Assembly (NCBI GenBank): GCA_016927865.1
Contig: JAFGLU010000132.1
Span: 1 to 64,000, forward strand
Direction of reading: 5' to 3'
Source of the DNA: Anaerolineaceae bacterium
GTDB taxonomy: Bacteria; Chloroflexota; Anaerolineae; Anaerolineales; Anaerolineaceae
DNA: 64,000 bases
Position numbers and translations under genes: made by a program. Under the pieces are notes generated by a model, which did not search any database, had not been told where the DNA came from, and worked only from the letters and a program-made list of their open reading frames with translations. Each line of letters starts with the position of its first letter. Position 1 is the stretch's first letter. Below are positions 51,267-61,391 of this stretch, piece by piece.

Positions 51267-52034
51267 TCAAACCGCTCGGTCCAACAACACCTCCATCATC
51301 GGAACGGCATACCTCAACCGATGGCGGCTCTGCGCCGCGCTGCCCTCCCGCTCCGCCTTCAACGCGGCCCCATCCACCTCCAGGATGAACGGGTCTTCCC
51401 AGGCCAGCCAATCCACCTCGTGCATTTGCACCTCGTCCACCAGGCCCGCCACCATCTCCGCCAGCAGGCTCATATCTCGTCGGGTCAGCGTTGGCAACAG
51501 ACTCGCCAGCCGCCCCGCCTGGATCGCCAGGTGGCACCAGGCAAAATCGAGCCGCTTGCCAAACAGCATCTCACCCGCCGCCGTGATCATCGCCTCGGCT
51601 TGCCGGTAATTGGCTGGGTGCGTGGCCCAGGCCGCCTCAGAGCGCGCAAACAGCAGCGGCGTGTCTTCCGCACGCAGGCTGCTCACATCCTCCAAAAACG
51701 CCTCACCGAACCCTCCCCCCAGCGCAAACGCCACCCGGTCGGGAAAGGCCAGGTGCAGCACCTGCCCAGGCGGGCAGACCCGCGCCGCCCACTCGTACAG
51801 CGCCAGAAAATATTCTCCTGCCAACTGCCCTGCCGGCGTCTCCAGCACTGCAAAGAACGGGTCCGCTCGCATCGCCGCCATCAACGCAGGTTGCCCCTGA
51901 GCCGTGTCCGCGGGCACGCCGACCAGCACTGCTGCCAAGACTTGCTTGAGTTGAGGAACGATAGGTTTAAACGACCGCCACACAATCCCTTGGGCATCGT
52001 TGAATGGCAGCACCAGAACCGGCTTCACACCCAT
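51267..52034 (-). CDS. Hypothetical protein, no recognised domain
   Basis: A 255-aa soluble protein with mixed helices and strands (PVLVLPFNDAQGIVWRSFKPIVPQ at the start, AFPDRVAFALGGGFGEAFLEDV in the middle, then a helical C-terminus). No motif of a known enzyme family is visible. Composition and codon use match the neighbours, and the frame is clean, so it is a real gene. It is in the same direction as the membrane protein that precedes it (74 bp gap). Confidence 0.7.
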   Translation of the reverse strand: MGVKPVLVLPFNDAQGIVWRSFKPIVPQLKQVLAAVLVGVPADTAQGQPALMAAMRADPFFAVLETPAGQLAGEYFLALYEWAARVCPPGQVLHLAFPDRVAFALGGGFGEAFLEDVSSLRAEDTPLLFARSEAAWATHPANYRQAEAMITAAGEMLFGKRLDFAWCHLAIQAGRLASLLPTLTRRDMSLLAEMVAGLVDEVQMHEVDWLAWEDPFILEVDGAALKAEREGSAAQSRHRLRYAVPMMEVLLDRAV

Positions 52035-52107
52035 ACTTGCCCTCCATACGCAACTTGCTCCACGAGTCTTCTGACATCGTGGAGCAAGTCTAACCTTTCA
52101 ATCTCGT

Positions 52108-53061
52108 TTATACAGCCTTGCGCGGCCTCAAGGTGAAGTACAACACCAGTACCCCCGCCAGGATGATCATCACCGGCCCAACATAATCGACCGCCCCGCT
52201 GAACAGCAACGCCGACACGCCCACGATGGCCAATCCAATCGCGGGCCAGGCCGCCCAGGAAGTAGGGTGCACCGAGCGCCGCAGCCACAGGATTCCAAAC
52301 GTAGCCGCCATCCCCAGGAAGAGGACTGCATTCGACAGGCCAAAGCGGGAATCCTGGATGACGCCCGTGGTCAACAACCCGACCATCAAGGCGATGCTGC
52401 CCATCACGCCCGCCGGGATGAGTGCCCACCAGTTATCCTTGGACCACAAATACGTCGCCAGGAACGGAAGAGCAACAGCAGCGAGAACGTACGCGCCAAT
52501 CAATTCGTTGGCCCGCTGGCTGGACATCAAGGGAATGAAACCAATCGCAATCATCACAAACCCCGGAATCAGCGCCCACCAGTTCTGACGGTTCATGGCA
52601 AAGACCACCAGGAAGGGAACACCGATGGAGAACAGCACCAACGCGCCGATGAATTCGCCCGGCGCCGTATCGGCCAGCAGTGTGATCGCGGAGATTACCA
52701 GCATCACCCAGGCCGGGATCAGCGCCCACCAGTTGCTACGATCCATTAAGAACACCGCCAGGAAAGGCAGCGCAATGGAGGCCAGCAGGGGCGTCGCCAC
52801 CCAAGACTCTTCCACACCACTAATCGCCAGATAAGTGGTGGTTGCCACCCCCGCCAGGATGAACGCCGGGAACAACCAGCCGAACTCCTTGCGCCCCTGA
52901 ACGAAATAGGTCGCAAAGAATAGCACGCTCGCGGCGGCCATAACAATCACCCAGGTCATGTCCTGGATTTCGCCAATCCAGCCCATGCTCTGCGCCAGCA
53001 GCACGCCACCTAGCGCTATTAAACCCAACCCCCACAGCCAATCCACCAGCCTCGGTTTCAT
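52108..53061 (-). CDS. Polytopic membrane protein built from internal repeats
   Basis: A 317-aa protein with about ten membrane helices. Three units of about 60 residues each carry NWWALIP followed by a helix (SNWWALIPAWVMLV, QNWWALIPGFVMIA, DNWWALIPAGVMGS), and an earlier degenerate unit has FGWLFPAFILAG. Each unit also has a PFL-x-VF or PFLATYL helix before the Trp motif. The pattern points to repeated duplication of a two-helix module. Function is unknown; it could be a small sensor or a structural membrane protein. GGAGG precedes the ATG. Confidence 0.8.
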   Translation of the reverse strand: MKPRLVDWLWGLGLIALGGVLLAQSMGWIGEIQDMTWVIVMAAASVLFFATYFVQGRKEFGWLFPAFILAGVATTTYLAISGVEESWVATPLLASIALPFLAVFLMDRSNWWALIPAWVMLVISAITLLADTAPGEFIGALVLFSIGVPFLVVFAMNRQNWWALIPGFVMIAIGFIPLMSSQRANELIGAYVLAAVALPFLATYLWSKDNWWALIPAGVMGSIALMVGLLTTGVIQDSRFGLSNAVLFLGMAATFGILWLRRSVHPTSWAAWPAIGLAIVGVSALLFSGAVDYVGPVMIILAGVLVLYFTLRPRKAV

Positions 53062-53167
53062 TTCCTATTCCTCCACAGATCAAGGGAAATAGCGGCATCG
53101 TTCACCGCTGAATCATTCATAACAATATACGCAAGGATCGAAAAAAAGTTACAATTTTTCTGACAGC

Positions 53168-53196
53168 TTGAGTATACAACTCTTTCGTGGCACAAT
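53168..53196 (+). promoter_or_regulatory. Weak candidate promoter of the GH3/GH4 unit
   Basis: TTGAGT (53168-53173), 17-bp spacer and CACAAT (53191-53196), 144 bases before the GH3 ATG. Confidence 0.3.
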
Positions 53197-53339
53197 TAGT
53201 CTGTCAACTCATGGTTCACTGGGAATTCACCACTGCTACTCCTAGAGAACCATTTCATTTCAGAAAATAGTTTCCAAAAAGCGATCCCCAAAACGAAATT
53301 CATGTGTTAACATTCACACAATTCCCCAAGGAGCAGAAA

Positions 53340-55802
53340 ATGGCAGATATTCAGCAACGTGTTGAAGCGCTTCTCGCCAAAATGACTTTGCGAGAAAAAG
53401 TGTCCTTGCTTTCCGGCCTGGACGTATGGCACACCGCCCCCATCGAGCATCTGGGCATCTCTTCCATCACCATGACCGACGGCCCCCACGGCGTGCGGTC
53501 CAGCATCTCAGAATTTGGCCGCCCCGCCGGTCCCACCACCAGCTTCCCCACCGGCGTCTCGCTGGCCGCCACCTGGAACCCAACCCTCATCGAAAAAGTT
53601 GGTGAAGCCCTGGCCGAAGAAACCCGCGGCATGGACTGCGAAATCCTCCTCGGACCCTGCGTCAACATCGTCCGCCACCCCCTGGCCGGCCGTAACTTCG
53701 AAGCTTACTCCGAAGACCCCTTCCTGGCCGGAAAGATCGGCACAGCCTGGGTCAAAGGCTTGCAGAGCAAAAAAGTCGGCGCGTCGCTCAAGCACTACGC
53801 CCTCAATAACCAGGAAATCGAGCGCTTCCGCGGCTCCTCCGAGGTCGACGAGCGCACCATGCGCGAAATCTACCTGCCCCAGTTCGAGATGGTCGTCAAA
53901 AACGCCCAGCCCTGGACGGTCATGTGCTCGTACAACCGCATCAACGGCATCTACGCCAGCGAGAACGGCTACCTGCTCAACGATATCTTGCGCGACGAAT
54001 GGGGCTTCGAAGGCGCCGTGGTCTCCGATTGGGGCGCTAACCACTCCATTGTCGACTCTGTCAACAACGGCCTCGACATCGAAATGCCCGGCCCGGCCAA
54101 ATACTACGGCAAACTGCTCGTCGATGCTGTCAACACCTGGCAGATTGACGAGGAAGTGGTCAACGAGGCCGCCCGCCATGTGCTAGCCCTGGTGGTCAAA
54201 TCGGGCAAGCTGGACAAAGACCAGATTCCCGGTTCCGTGAATGCCCCCGCCACCCAGGCCTTGGCCCGCGAAGTGGCCGCCGAGTCGATCACCCTGCTCA
54301 AAAACGAAGGCGGCCTGCTGCCCCTCAGCACAGCCAAACTCAGCACCCTAGCAGTCATCGGCCCCTCCGCCGATCAGGGCAACATCGGCGGCGGCGGCAG
54401 TTCCTTCGTCGACCCGCCTCGCCGTGTTTCCCCGCTCCAAGGCCTTCACTCGCTGCTGGACGAAGAAGTTGAGATCATCCATGAGCAGGGCTGCGACAAC
54501 GCCGTCCACCCGCCGGTCCTCAGCGAAGGCCTCCTCACCGCTGCCGGAGAGCGCGGCTTTGCGGTCGAATACTTCAACAACCCCACCCTCTCCGGAAAAC
54601 CTTGCGGCGCCGATGTGATGCCCAAGCTGGATTTCTGGCTGTGGGGCAACGTCTTCCCCAACCCCGGCATCACCCAGCCCAACTATTCCGCTCGTGGCAC
54701 AGCCACGCTCACCGTGCCGGTTTCCGGAAATTACACCTTCCACCTGCGCCACAGCGGCCATTTCCGCCTGATTCTGGATGGCAAGACTCTCATCGACCAC
54801 GCCAGTCCTTCCGGAGATGAACCGAACTGGGAGGATGCCGGGACTTCCGCCGAAGTCAGCCTGGAAGCTGGCAAAGCCTATCCCCTCACGATTGAATTCC
54901 TGCGCACCGGTCAGGATCATTTCACCCAAATTCGCCTGGCCTTCTCCCGAGCTTATCAGCCCGGCGAGGATGACCGCCTGGAGCGTGCCGTAGCCGCCGC
55001 CGCCAAAGTAGATGCCGCCCTGGTGTTCGTCGGCTTGCCCGAAGGCTTCGAGTCTGAGGGTGGCGACCGCCCCCACATGCGCCTAACCGGCCGGCAAGAC
55101 GAACTCGTCCGCGCTGTTGCCCAGGCCAACCCGCGCACGGTGGTGGTCGTTTTCGCAGGCTCCCCGGTCGAAATGCCCTGGGCCGATCAAGTCCCCGCCC
55201 TGCTTGAGGCCTACTATCCCGGCCAGGAAGGCGGCTTTGCCGTCACCGATGTGCTCTTTGGCGAGGTCAACCCCTCCGGCAAGCTCACCGTCACCTTCCC
55301 CAAACGCCTCGAAGATACGCCCGCCTACATTAACTATCCCGGCGGCAAAACCGTCCACTACGGTGAGGGCATCTTCGTAGGCTATCGTTTCTACGAGAAA
55401 AAGGAAGTCCAGCCGCTGTTCCCCTTCGGCCACGGCCTTTCCTACACCACCTTCGAATACAGCGGACTGACTGCCCCGGCAAAAGCCGCCATCGGCGACT
55501 CGGTCCAGGTGTCCCTGACCGTCAAGAACACCGGGAACCGCGCTGGAAAAGAGGTCGTTCAGCTTTACGTAGCCGACCGCAAATCCTCGCTGGTTCGCCC
55601 GCTCAAAGAGCTGAAAGATTTCGCCAAAGTCGACCTGGCCCCCGGCGCCTCGCAGCAGGTTACCTTCACCCTCGACTTCCGCTCCTTCGCCTTCTACGAT
55701 CCCCACAAAGCCCAATGGGTCGTTGAACCCGGCGAGTTTGATCTCCTGGCAGGCGCTTCCTCACAGGATATTCGCGCAGTTGCCACCATCGCGCTTTCCT
55801 AA
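53340..55802 (+). CDS. GH3 beta-glucosidase with PA14 domain
   Basis: An 820-aa enzyme. The barrel domain holds the nucleophile Asp in [10 protein letters not shown] near residue 235. The (alpha/beta)6 domain is interrupted by a PA14 insert (about 400-540; [19 protein letters not shown]), as in known PA14-type beta-glucosidases, and an Fn3-like domain ends it ([11 protein letters not shown] and after). There is no signal peptide. The start at 53340 follows AAGGAG; the frame opens 12 codons earlier. It is followed 59 bp later by GH4 and probably forms one unit with it. It should release glucose or a related sugar from oligosaccharides. Confidence 0.92.
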   Translation: MADIQQRVEALLAKMTLREKVSLLSGLDVWHTAPIEHLGISSITMTDGPHGVRSSISEFGRPAGPTTSFPTGVSLAATWNPTLIEKVGEALAEETRGMDCEILLGPCVNIVRHPLAGRNFEAYSEDPFLAGKIGTAWVKGLQSKKVGASLKHYALNNQEIERFRGSSEVDERTMREIYLPQFEMVVKNAQPWTVMCSYNRINGIYASENGYLLNDILRDEWGFEGAVVSDWGANHSIVDSVNNGLDIEMPGPAKYYGKLLVDAVNTWQIDEEVVNEAARHVLALVVKSGKLDKDQIPGSVNAPATQALAREVAAESITLLKNEGGLLPLSTAKLSTLAVIGPSADQGNIGGGGSSFVDPPRRVSPLQGLHSLLDEEVEIIHEQGCDNAVHPPVLSEGLLTAAGERGFAVEYFNNPTLSGKPCGADVMPKLDFWLWGNVFPNPGITQPNYSARGTATLTVPVSGNYTFHLRHSGHFRLILDGKTLIDHASPSGDEPNWEDAGTSAEVSLEAGKAYPLTIEFLRTGQDHFTQIRLAFSRAYQPGEDDRLERAVAAAAKVDAALVFVGLPEGFESEGGDRPHMRLTGRQDELVRAVAQANPRTVVVVFAGSPVEMPWADQVPALLEAYYPGQEGGFAVTDVLFGEVNPSGKLTVTFPKRLEDTPAYINYPGGKTVHYGEGIFVGYRFYEKKEVQPLFPFGHGLSYTTFEYSGLTAPAKAAIGDSVQVSLTVKNTGNRAGKEVVQLYVADRKSSLVRPLKELKDFAKVDLAPGASQQVTFTLDFRSFAFYDPHKAQWVVEPGEFDLLAGASSQDIRAVATIALS

Positions 55803-55861
55803 GATTTCAATCGCGAGGTGAGCCGTTCCCTCACCCCGCATTTTATATAGAGGATTATCCC

Positions 55862-57187
55862 ATGACCAAAATAACCTTCATCGGAGCGGGCAGCCTCGGC
55901 TTCACCCGCGGGCTGGTTCGCGACCTGCTCACCTTCCCCACCATGCGCGACGCGCACATCTGCCTGATGGACATCAACGCCGAACGCCTCGATTTTGCCC
56001 AGCGCTCTTGCCAGAAGATCGTTGACATGGGCGGCTACCCTGCCAAAGTCACAGCCACCCTGGACCGGGCCGAAGCATTGCAAGGCGCGGATTTCGTCAT
56101 GTGCACAATCCTGGTCGGCTCCACCGAAGTCTGGCGCCATGACATCGAAATCCCCAAGAAGTACGGCGTCGATTTCAACGTCGGTGATACCCGCGGTACC
56201 GCCGGAATCTTCCGTGCCCTGCGCACCATCCCTGTCATGGTCTCCATCGTCAAAGACATGGAGAAATACTGCCCCGATGCCATCCTGCTCAATTACACCA
56301 ACCCCATGGCCATGCTCTGCCGCGCCATGAACCGCGAGTCCTCCATCCAGCTCACCGGCCTGTGCCATTCCGTCCAGGGCACTGCCTCCATGCTGGCCAA
56401 CTGGATCGGCGCGCCCATGGATGAGATCACCTATACCTGCGCGGGCATCAATCACCAGGCCTTTTACCTCAAGTACGAGTGGAACGGCAAGGACGCCTAC
56501 CCGCTCTTGCGCGCCGCGGTGGAAAAGCCCGAAATCTACAAAGAAGAAATCGTGCGCAACGAAATGTTCAAGGCCCTGGGCTATTATGTCACCGAGTCTT
56601 CCGGTCACAACTCCGAGTACAACTGGTGGTTCCGCAAACGCCCCGACCTGATCGAGAAATATTGCACCGACGGCACCGGCTGGAATCCCGGCGAATACGC
56701 TTACATCCTCAAGGAATATCAGAAAACCGAGAACACCTGGAAGGATGAGGCCGTCAAATGGTTCGCCAAGGAGACCCCCATCAGCCTCGAGCGCGGGCAT
56801 GAGTACGCTGCTTACATCATGAATGCCGTCCTCGGCGGGGAGGTCTTCCAGTTCAACGGTAACGTGCCCAACCGCAAGCTCATCACTAACCTGCCCGATG
56901 ACGTCTGCGTCGAAGTGCCTGTCTTTACCAACAAGGCCGGCTTCCACCCCGTGCATGTCGGCGCGCTGCCGCCCCAATTGGTGGCCCTCAACCACCTCAG
57001 CGTCATGACCGAAGAAATGACCGTCGAAGCCGCCCTCACCGGCGACCCCACCCTGGTCTACCACGCCTGCTGCTACGACCCCGTGGCTGCCTCGGTGCTG
57101 TCGCTGGCCGAAATCCGCCAGATGGTCAACGAAATGCTGGCCCAAAACCAGCCCTACCTGCCCCAATTCAATAGTCTTACAGCCTGA
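55862..57187 (+). CDS. GH4 alpha-galactosidase/galacturonidase-type glycosidase
   Basis: A 441-aa NAD/Mn-dependent glycosidase. The Rossmann start is [29 protein letters not shown] is near residue 143, the Cys/His metal site is in GLCHSVQGT, and the second His in [14 protein letters not shown]. The pattern is closer to MelA-like alpha-galactosidases than the other GH4 enzyme of the window. The ATG has a modest AGAGGA upstream. With GH3 before it and an AAC(3)-like gene after a P2 hairpin, it belongs to the third carbohydrate stretch. Confidence 0.92.
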   Translation: MTKITFIGAGSLGFTRGLVRDLLTFPTMRDAHICLMDINAERLDFAQRSCQKIVDMGGYPAKVTATLDRAEALQGADFVMCTILVGSTEVWRHDIEIPKKYGVDFNVGDTRGTAGIFRALRTIPVMVSIVKDMEKYCPDAILLNYTNPMAMLCRAMNRESSIQLTGLCHSVQGTASMLANWIGAPMDEITYTCAGINHQAFYLKYEWNGKDAYPLLRAAVEKPEIYKEEIVRNEMFKALGYYVTESSGHNSEYNWWFRKRPDLIEKYCTDGTGWNPGEYAYILKEYQKTENTWKDEAVKWFAKETPISLERGHEYAAYIMNAVLGGEVFQFNGNVPNRKLITNLPDDVCVEVPVFTNKAGFHPVHVGALPPQLVALNHLSVMTEEMTVEAALTGDPTLVYHACCYDPVAASVLSLAEIRQMVNEMLAQNQPYLPQFNSLTA

Positions 57188-57242
57188 TTGTCTTTTCATC
57201 CCATCCCTCTCAGGAAGGAAATTTTCTCCAGGGGCAAGATAT

Positions 57243-57343
57243 TGGAAAAGTGAGGGGCATTCAGCCCCTCACTTTTCCAGATTTCTGTCCCTCCCCAGCC
57301 CCAATGCGCTGAACTTCACTCAACTGATTGGGCTGGGGGAGGG
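57243..57343. repeat. GC-rich composite hairpin (family P2, copy 3)
   Basis: TGGAAAAGTGAGGGGC (57243-57258) pairs with 57264-57279, then 57289-57305 pairs with 57327-57343. The order and linking bases match the other two copies. It is located between GH4 and the AAC(3)-like gene. Confidence 0.75.
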
Positions 57344-57374
57344 TTGGGTGGGGGTAACATCTTAAGGAGCTTCC

Positions 57375-58127
57375 ATGCCCACTCCCCTCGACCAAATCGC
57401 TCTCGAAGAGCATTTCCGCGCCCTCGGCTTAGGTCGCGGCATGGCTGTTGAAGTTCACAGTTCGCTGAGCAGCTTCGGCCACGTCAACGGCGGCGCCGAA
57501 GCGGTCATCCACGCCCTCATGAACGTGGTAGGCGAAGAAGGCGCCTTGATTATGTCCGCCTTCCCAGTCACCAAGCCACTGCCCTTGAGTGACTCAGAGG
57601 TGGCCCGCGGCATCGTTGCCAAAATCCGCCTCCTCGATCCCGATTCAGACGAACCCACCGGCATGGGCATCATCCCCGACACCTTTCGGCGCATGCCCAA
57701 CGTCGTCACCGGCCCTGGTTTTCATCGCGTGGCTGCCTGGGGAAAAGATGTAGATATCCATGCCCAGGGCTACCAGCACCTGCTCGATACGGGCGGATAT
57801 GCACTTCTGTTGGGCGTCGACATCCACCGTCTGACCAGCATGCACTACGCCGAAGGCAAGGTGGGCCTGCCCCAAGCGGTGAAAGACATCTTTGCTCCCA
57901 ACCCAGAAATTCTCAAGGACTATCCCGCAGATCAATGGTACGTCGAGGCAGGCGCTCCGCCCGTCGACACCTGGGGCAAAATCCAGGCCGAAGCCGATCG
58001 CCGCGGTCTCATCCGCCACCGCCGCATTGGTGAATCCGAGTGCCTGTTCTTTCGCGCTTGTGATGTGGTCGACATATATGAAGAAGCTCTGCGCACCGAT
58101 CCTCTCGGTTTATATGGCTTGAAATAG
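57375..58127 (+). CDS. AAC(3) family N-acetyltransferase
   Basis: A 250-aa acetyl-CoA-dependent enzyme of the antibiotic_NAT superfamily. The N-terminal VEVHSSLSSFGHVNGGAEAVIHALM and GALIMSAFPVTKP, and the middle FRRMPNVVTGPGFHRVAAWG, match the family. Many such proteins in environmental bacteria modify amino sugars or polyketides rather than aminoglycosides. AAGGAG precedes the ATG. Its location beside glycosidases suggests an amino-sugar substrate; resistance should not be inferred. Confidence 0.85.
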   Translation: MPTPLDQIALEEHFRALGLGRGMAVEVHSSLSSFGHVNGGAEAVIHALMNVVGEEGALIMSAFPVTKPLPLSDSEVARGIVAKIRLLDPDSDEPTGMGIIPDTFRRMPNVVTGPGFHRVAAWGKDVDIHAQGYQHLLDTGGYALLLGVDIHRLTSMHYAEGKVGLPQAVKDIFAPNPEILKDYPADQWYVEAGAPPVDTWGKIQAEADRRGLIRHRRIGESECLFFRACDVVDIYEEALRTDPLGLYGLK

Positions 58128-58333
58128 GGCTCTTTGAGAGTTGCCGAGGAGTTTCCCAATGAACTCCTGAAATAGTACAAACAAAACGGCAGATCATGCT
58201 ATATTATTAGCAAACCATATAGAGGTTGAAAAAAGCCTTTGAATTTTAGTTGTTTGTAGGAGTTTTGCAGCCACAAATAACTTAAACTCAGACTTCTCTG
58301 TTTTTGCCTGAGAAGTTATAGAAAAGTGAAGGG

Positions 58334-58767
58334 ATGGAAACATACCAAAACGAGACACCCTCACCAAAATCCTCGCTATCGCCGGCACGATCGCCGTCTG
58401 GCTGCCCATCCTTGCGCCGTTCATTTTTGCAGTCATGTTCTACTTTCGTGCCAGGCGCTTCCATTTTGACTACCTGATGCCCGCCGAGTTGGGCTTACTA
58501 GCCCTGGGTGGCGGAGGCGCCCTGCTCTGGGCAGCCCTGCGAGCAAAATTGCGCGTCAAATGGATCGCCTGGGCCATCGGAACCGCCGTCTTCCTGCTGT
58601 TCGCCAGCCAGGGCCTTGCTGTCATCACCGGACTGGCAGATGGCAGCACCGCCATCGGTGGCTGGGAATGGGCCATAGTGCTCGGCATGCTCATCGGCTA
58701 CATCATCGCTTTGATTGCCTTAGCCATCGGCGGCATTTACCTCATCCGCGATCTTCGAAATCGTTAA
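58334..58767 (+). pseudogene. Small membrane protein with a probable 2-bp frameshift
   Basis: The frame from ATG 58435 gives 110 aa with three or four membrane helices, but coding-like sequence (TLTKILAIAGTIAVWLPILA) continues upstream without a start codon. An ATG at 58334 with GTGAAGGG upstream gives METYQNET in another frame. Dropping one AC at the ACAC near 58364 joins them into METYQNETLTKILAIAG and on, a natural 142-aa membrane protein. It is either a recent frameshift or a sequence error. Function unknown. Confidence 0.65.
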
Positions 58768-58792
58768 TTTCTAACCCAGGAGAGTCAAAACC

Positions 58793-59530
58793 ATGCCGGT
58801 ACCGCTTTTCACCCCCACCGACCTTCACGTACACCTCGCCCCTGAGTTCCCCATCCATGAGGCCCTGGCTGCCGCCGAGCAGCGCGGTTTCCGCCTGGGC
58901 ATTGTCGAGCATCCGGAAAAGTCCTGGGGCATCAAAGACAACACCGACTTGCAGGAATACATCAACCACTTGCGCCCCTACCCGGTGCATGTCGGTCTCC
59001 AGCCCATCTATCGCAATTGGAACCGGGCTTTCTCTGCCGAATTGCTGGCCCAGGTAGATTATGTCCTCATGGACCCCCAAACTCTGCCGCAGCCGGATGG
59101 CTCTTTCCTCAGGATTTGGGAATTTGATACTTTTGTGCCGGACCCCGAAAAATTCATGCAGCAATACATGGCTCATTGTTTGGGCATTTTAGAAAACGAA
59201 CCCATCGATATTTTCGGTTGGCCGTTGTTCCTGCCGGTTTGCATTGCCCGCGACTACTACACCCTGTGGACCACCGAGCGCAAGCAGCAAATCATCAACG
59301 CCGCCAAGGCTCGCAACATTGCTATCGAAATCAACGAGATGGCCCGCGTGCCTGACGAAGATTTCATCTGCATGGCCAAAGAACACGGCCTCAAATTCGC
59401 TTTTGGCACCGACGCCCGCACCAAAGATGTCGCCGGCAGACTCATCTACGGCATGGAAGTCGTGCGCGCCTGCGGCCTCACCCCCGAGGATTTCTTCACC
59501 CCAAGAAGGTCTGCCTCCACTCTTGCTTGA
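58793..59530 (+). CDS. PHP-like metal-dependent hydrolase
   Basis: A 245-aa protein with PTDLHVHLAPEF at the N-terminus, the HxH metal motif of PHP/amidohydrolase folds, VEHPEKSWG, and FAFGTDART near the end. Similar to histidinol-phosphatase-like PHP proteins of carbohydrate clusters. It probably hydrolyses a phosphoester or lactone. CAGGAGAG precedes the ATG, and it follows the small membrane protein by 25 bp. Confidence 0.78.
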   Translation: MPVPLFTPTDLHVHLAPEFPIHEALAAAEQRGFRLGIVEHPEKSWGIKDNTDLQEYINHLRPYPVHVGLQPIYRNWNRAFSAELLAQVDYVLMDPQTLPQPDGSFLRIWEFDTFVPDPEKFMQQYMAHCLGILENEPIDIFGWPLFLPVCIARDYYTLWTTERKQQIINAAKARNIAIEINEMARVPDEDFICMAKEHGLKFAFGTDARTKDVAGRLIYGMEVVRACGLTPEDFFTPRRSASTLA

Positions 59531-59569
59531 AAAGAACCGGGCCGACAGCAGACCTGCGTCGCCGCGCAC

Positions 59570-59602
59570 AAACCTGACAGGTTTCAAGAACCTGTCAGGT
59601 TT
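59570..59602. repeat. ACCTGACAGG palindrome, copy 2
   Basis: AAACCTGACAGGTT pairs with AACCTGTCAGGTTT around a 5-base loop. It lies after the PHP gene and may act as a terminator. Confidence 0.7.
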
Positions 59603-59680
59603 CATGTTAATTCTCGACTAAAAAGTATTACAATTATCATGACGAATCGTATCCAATTATCGATTAAAAGGTGGTGAATT

Positions 59681-60616
59681 GTGAAACCCTTCCGTAAGAA
59701 CGTAGCCATCGCCATCGATGGTGGCGGCATCAAAGGCGTCATTGTCACCAAAGCCCTCTCCATCCTCGAGCAACACCTGGGCTTGCCCAGCAACCAGATT
59801 TTCCAACTGGCAGCCGGCACCTCCACCGGCTCCATCATCTCCGCCGGCATCGGTTGCGGCCTGACCGCCCAACAAATGTACGACCTCTACGTCCAACTCG
59901 GCAACACAATCTTTCAGAAAAGTTGGCGAACTGCGCTATTTCCGCTCACCCGATACCGTTATCCTCACGGGCCGCTGGAAAGTGCTCTCACCAGCGCAAT
60001 GGGGAATCGCGTCATGGGCGACTTCTGGAACGCCTCGCCCAAAATCGATGTCGTCATCACCGCCTTTGACCTCGTCACCAACCGCACCCGCTTCATCAAA
60101 CCCTGGAAGACTGAGTACGCCAACTGGCCTGTCGTCCAATCCGTACTGGCCTCCAGCACGGTCCCTACCTACTTCCCCGTCGTCGCCGGCCGCTATGTGG
60201 ATGGCGGCGTCGGCTCCTATTCCAACCCCTGTTACGTAGCCGCCTACGAAGCCAAATACTACCTTGAATGGGACCTCGCTGAAACCACCCTCATCAGCCT
60301 GGGCACCGGCCGCTCGCCCCACTACCTCGAACCCGGAGAAGCCGACAAATACTATGTCTGGCAATGGCTAAAACCCATCCTCGGCGCCTTCATGCACACC
60401 GCTGACGACCAGCAGGTTCATCTGGTGGGTTCCCTCTTTGAGCAACTCGACTTCCGCCGCTTCCAGGTTGATCTGATGCAGCCCATCGAAATGGACCAAC
60501 CCGAAAACATTCCCCTCCTGGCCCAATATGGCGAGGAGATGGGGCAAAAAATCCTCAACGACGAAGTCGACCCCATCCCCGTCATGAAAGCGGTGCCTTC
60601 CGAAAAACCGGATTGA
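59681..60616 (+). CDS. Patatin-like phospholipase
   Basis: A 311-aa lipid acyl hydrolase. The oxyanion loop DGGGIKG is near residue 15, the Ser nucleophile in GTSTGS near 50, and the Asp in YVDGGVGSYSNP near 170, so the Ser-Asp dyad is complete. The start codon is GTG with AAGGTGG upstream. There is no signal peptide. The CPBP protease gene begins four bases after its stop, so they are one operon. It probably trims membrane lipids or storage lipids in the cytoplasm. Confidence 0.9.
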   Translation: MKPFRKNVAIAIDGGGIKGVIVTKALSILEQHLGLPSNQIFQLAAGTSTGSIISAGIGCGLTAQQMYDLYVQLGNTIFQKSWRTALFPLTRYRYPHGPLESALTSAMGNRVMGDFWNASPKIDVVITAFDLVTNRTRFIKPWKTEYANWPVVQSVLASSTVPTYFPVVAGRYVDGGVGSYSNPCYVAAYEAKYYLEWDLAETTLISLGTGRSPHYLEPGEADKYYVWQWLKPILGAFMHTADDQQVHLVGSLFEQLDFRRFQVDLMQPIEMDQPENIPLLAQYGEEMGQKILNDEVDPIPVMKAVPSEKPD

Positions 60617-60620
60617 CATC

Positions 60621-61391
60621 ATGTGGCACAGGCTTCACCCAGGGCAAAAGGCGCTGCTGGAGGTTGGCATCCTCTTCCTTCCAGCCGTCCCCGCTTACCT
60701 CTGGATGTGGCCGAATGTTACTGGCCCAGCCGCCGACATTGCCAACGTCGTCGTTTACTTATATGTTCTGGCAGGCGCGCTGTTCATCGGCCTGCGCCGC
60801 TGGAACTGGGACCAGCTTGGCATCAACCGCCGCGGCATCTGGCTCAGCCTGGCCTACGGAGGCGTGTTCATCCTGGCTCGTTTACTCATCCTCCTGGGCG
60901 TGCAGTGGCCCGGCCAGCGCCCCGAGTTCACTTTTCTAGAAATACTGGGAAAAATCAGCTTCTACATTGGCCTGGTTGGTCTGGTCGAAGAATTTCTCCA
61001 CCGTGGCTTGATCTATCGCGCTCTATTGGATTGGCGCGGAGAGCGTTGGGCAATATGGGGTTCCAGCTTCGCTTTTGTGCTCTGGCACGTTTTCGGTCAC
61101 GGAGTGCTCATCGGTGCAACCATGCTCTTCTTCGGCCTCATCTTCGCCCTGATTCGCAAGTTCGCTGGGGGAATTGTCGGTTTGATCCTGGTACACGGTT
61201 TGATCGACCTGGAAGCCATCTTCCTCGTCAACGTCTCCAACCAGGAACTCACCTCCAGCCGCTTTGAATTATCCAGCCCGGCCTTAATTCTGGCCGGACT
61301 GGGATTTCTCATCTTTTTACCATTTGCTTTGTGGAAGCTCCATCCATACTTGGCGCGCCGCTTCCGCCAAGCCGCTCAAGGTAATTCGTAA
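60621..61391 (+). CDS. CPBP family intramembrane metalloprotease
   Basis: A 256-aa membrane protein with about seven to eight helices. The CPBP motifs are VEEFLHRGLIYRALL (EExxxR) near residue 132 and FVLWHVFGH near 158, followed by a late VHGLIDLEAIFL with another His. Bacterial members cleave membrane proteins or protect against peptides. It is coupled to the patatin gene and overlaps the convergent M32 peptidase gene by 16 bp. Confidence 0.87.
   Translation: MWHRLHPGQKALLEVGILFLPAVPAYLWMWPNVTGPAADIANVVVYLYVLAGALFIGLRRWNWDQLGINRRGIWLSLAYGGVFILARLLILLGVQWPGQRPEFTFLEILGKISFYIGLVGLVEEFLHRGLIYRALLDWRGERWAIWGSSFAFVLWHVFGHGVLIGATMLFFGLIFALIRKFAGGIVGLILVHGLIDLEAIFLVNVSNQELTSSRFELSSPALILAGLGFLIFLPFALWKLHPYLARRFRQAAQGNS

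Noticed and set aside
57375-58127. Aminoglycoside resistance gene
   Set aside because: The family match is real, but most environmental members are not resistance enzymes and the context is sugar metabolism.
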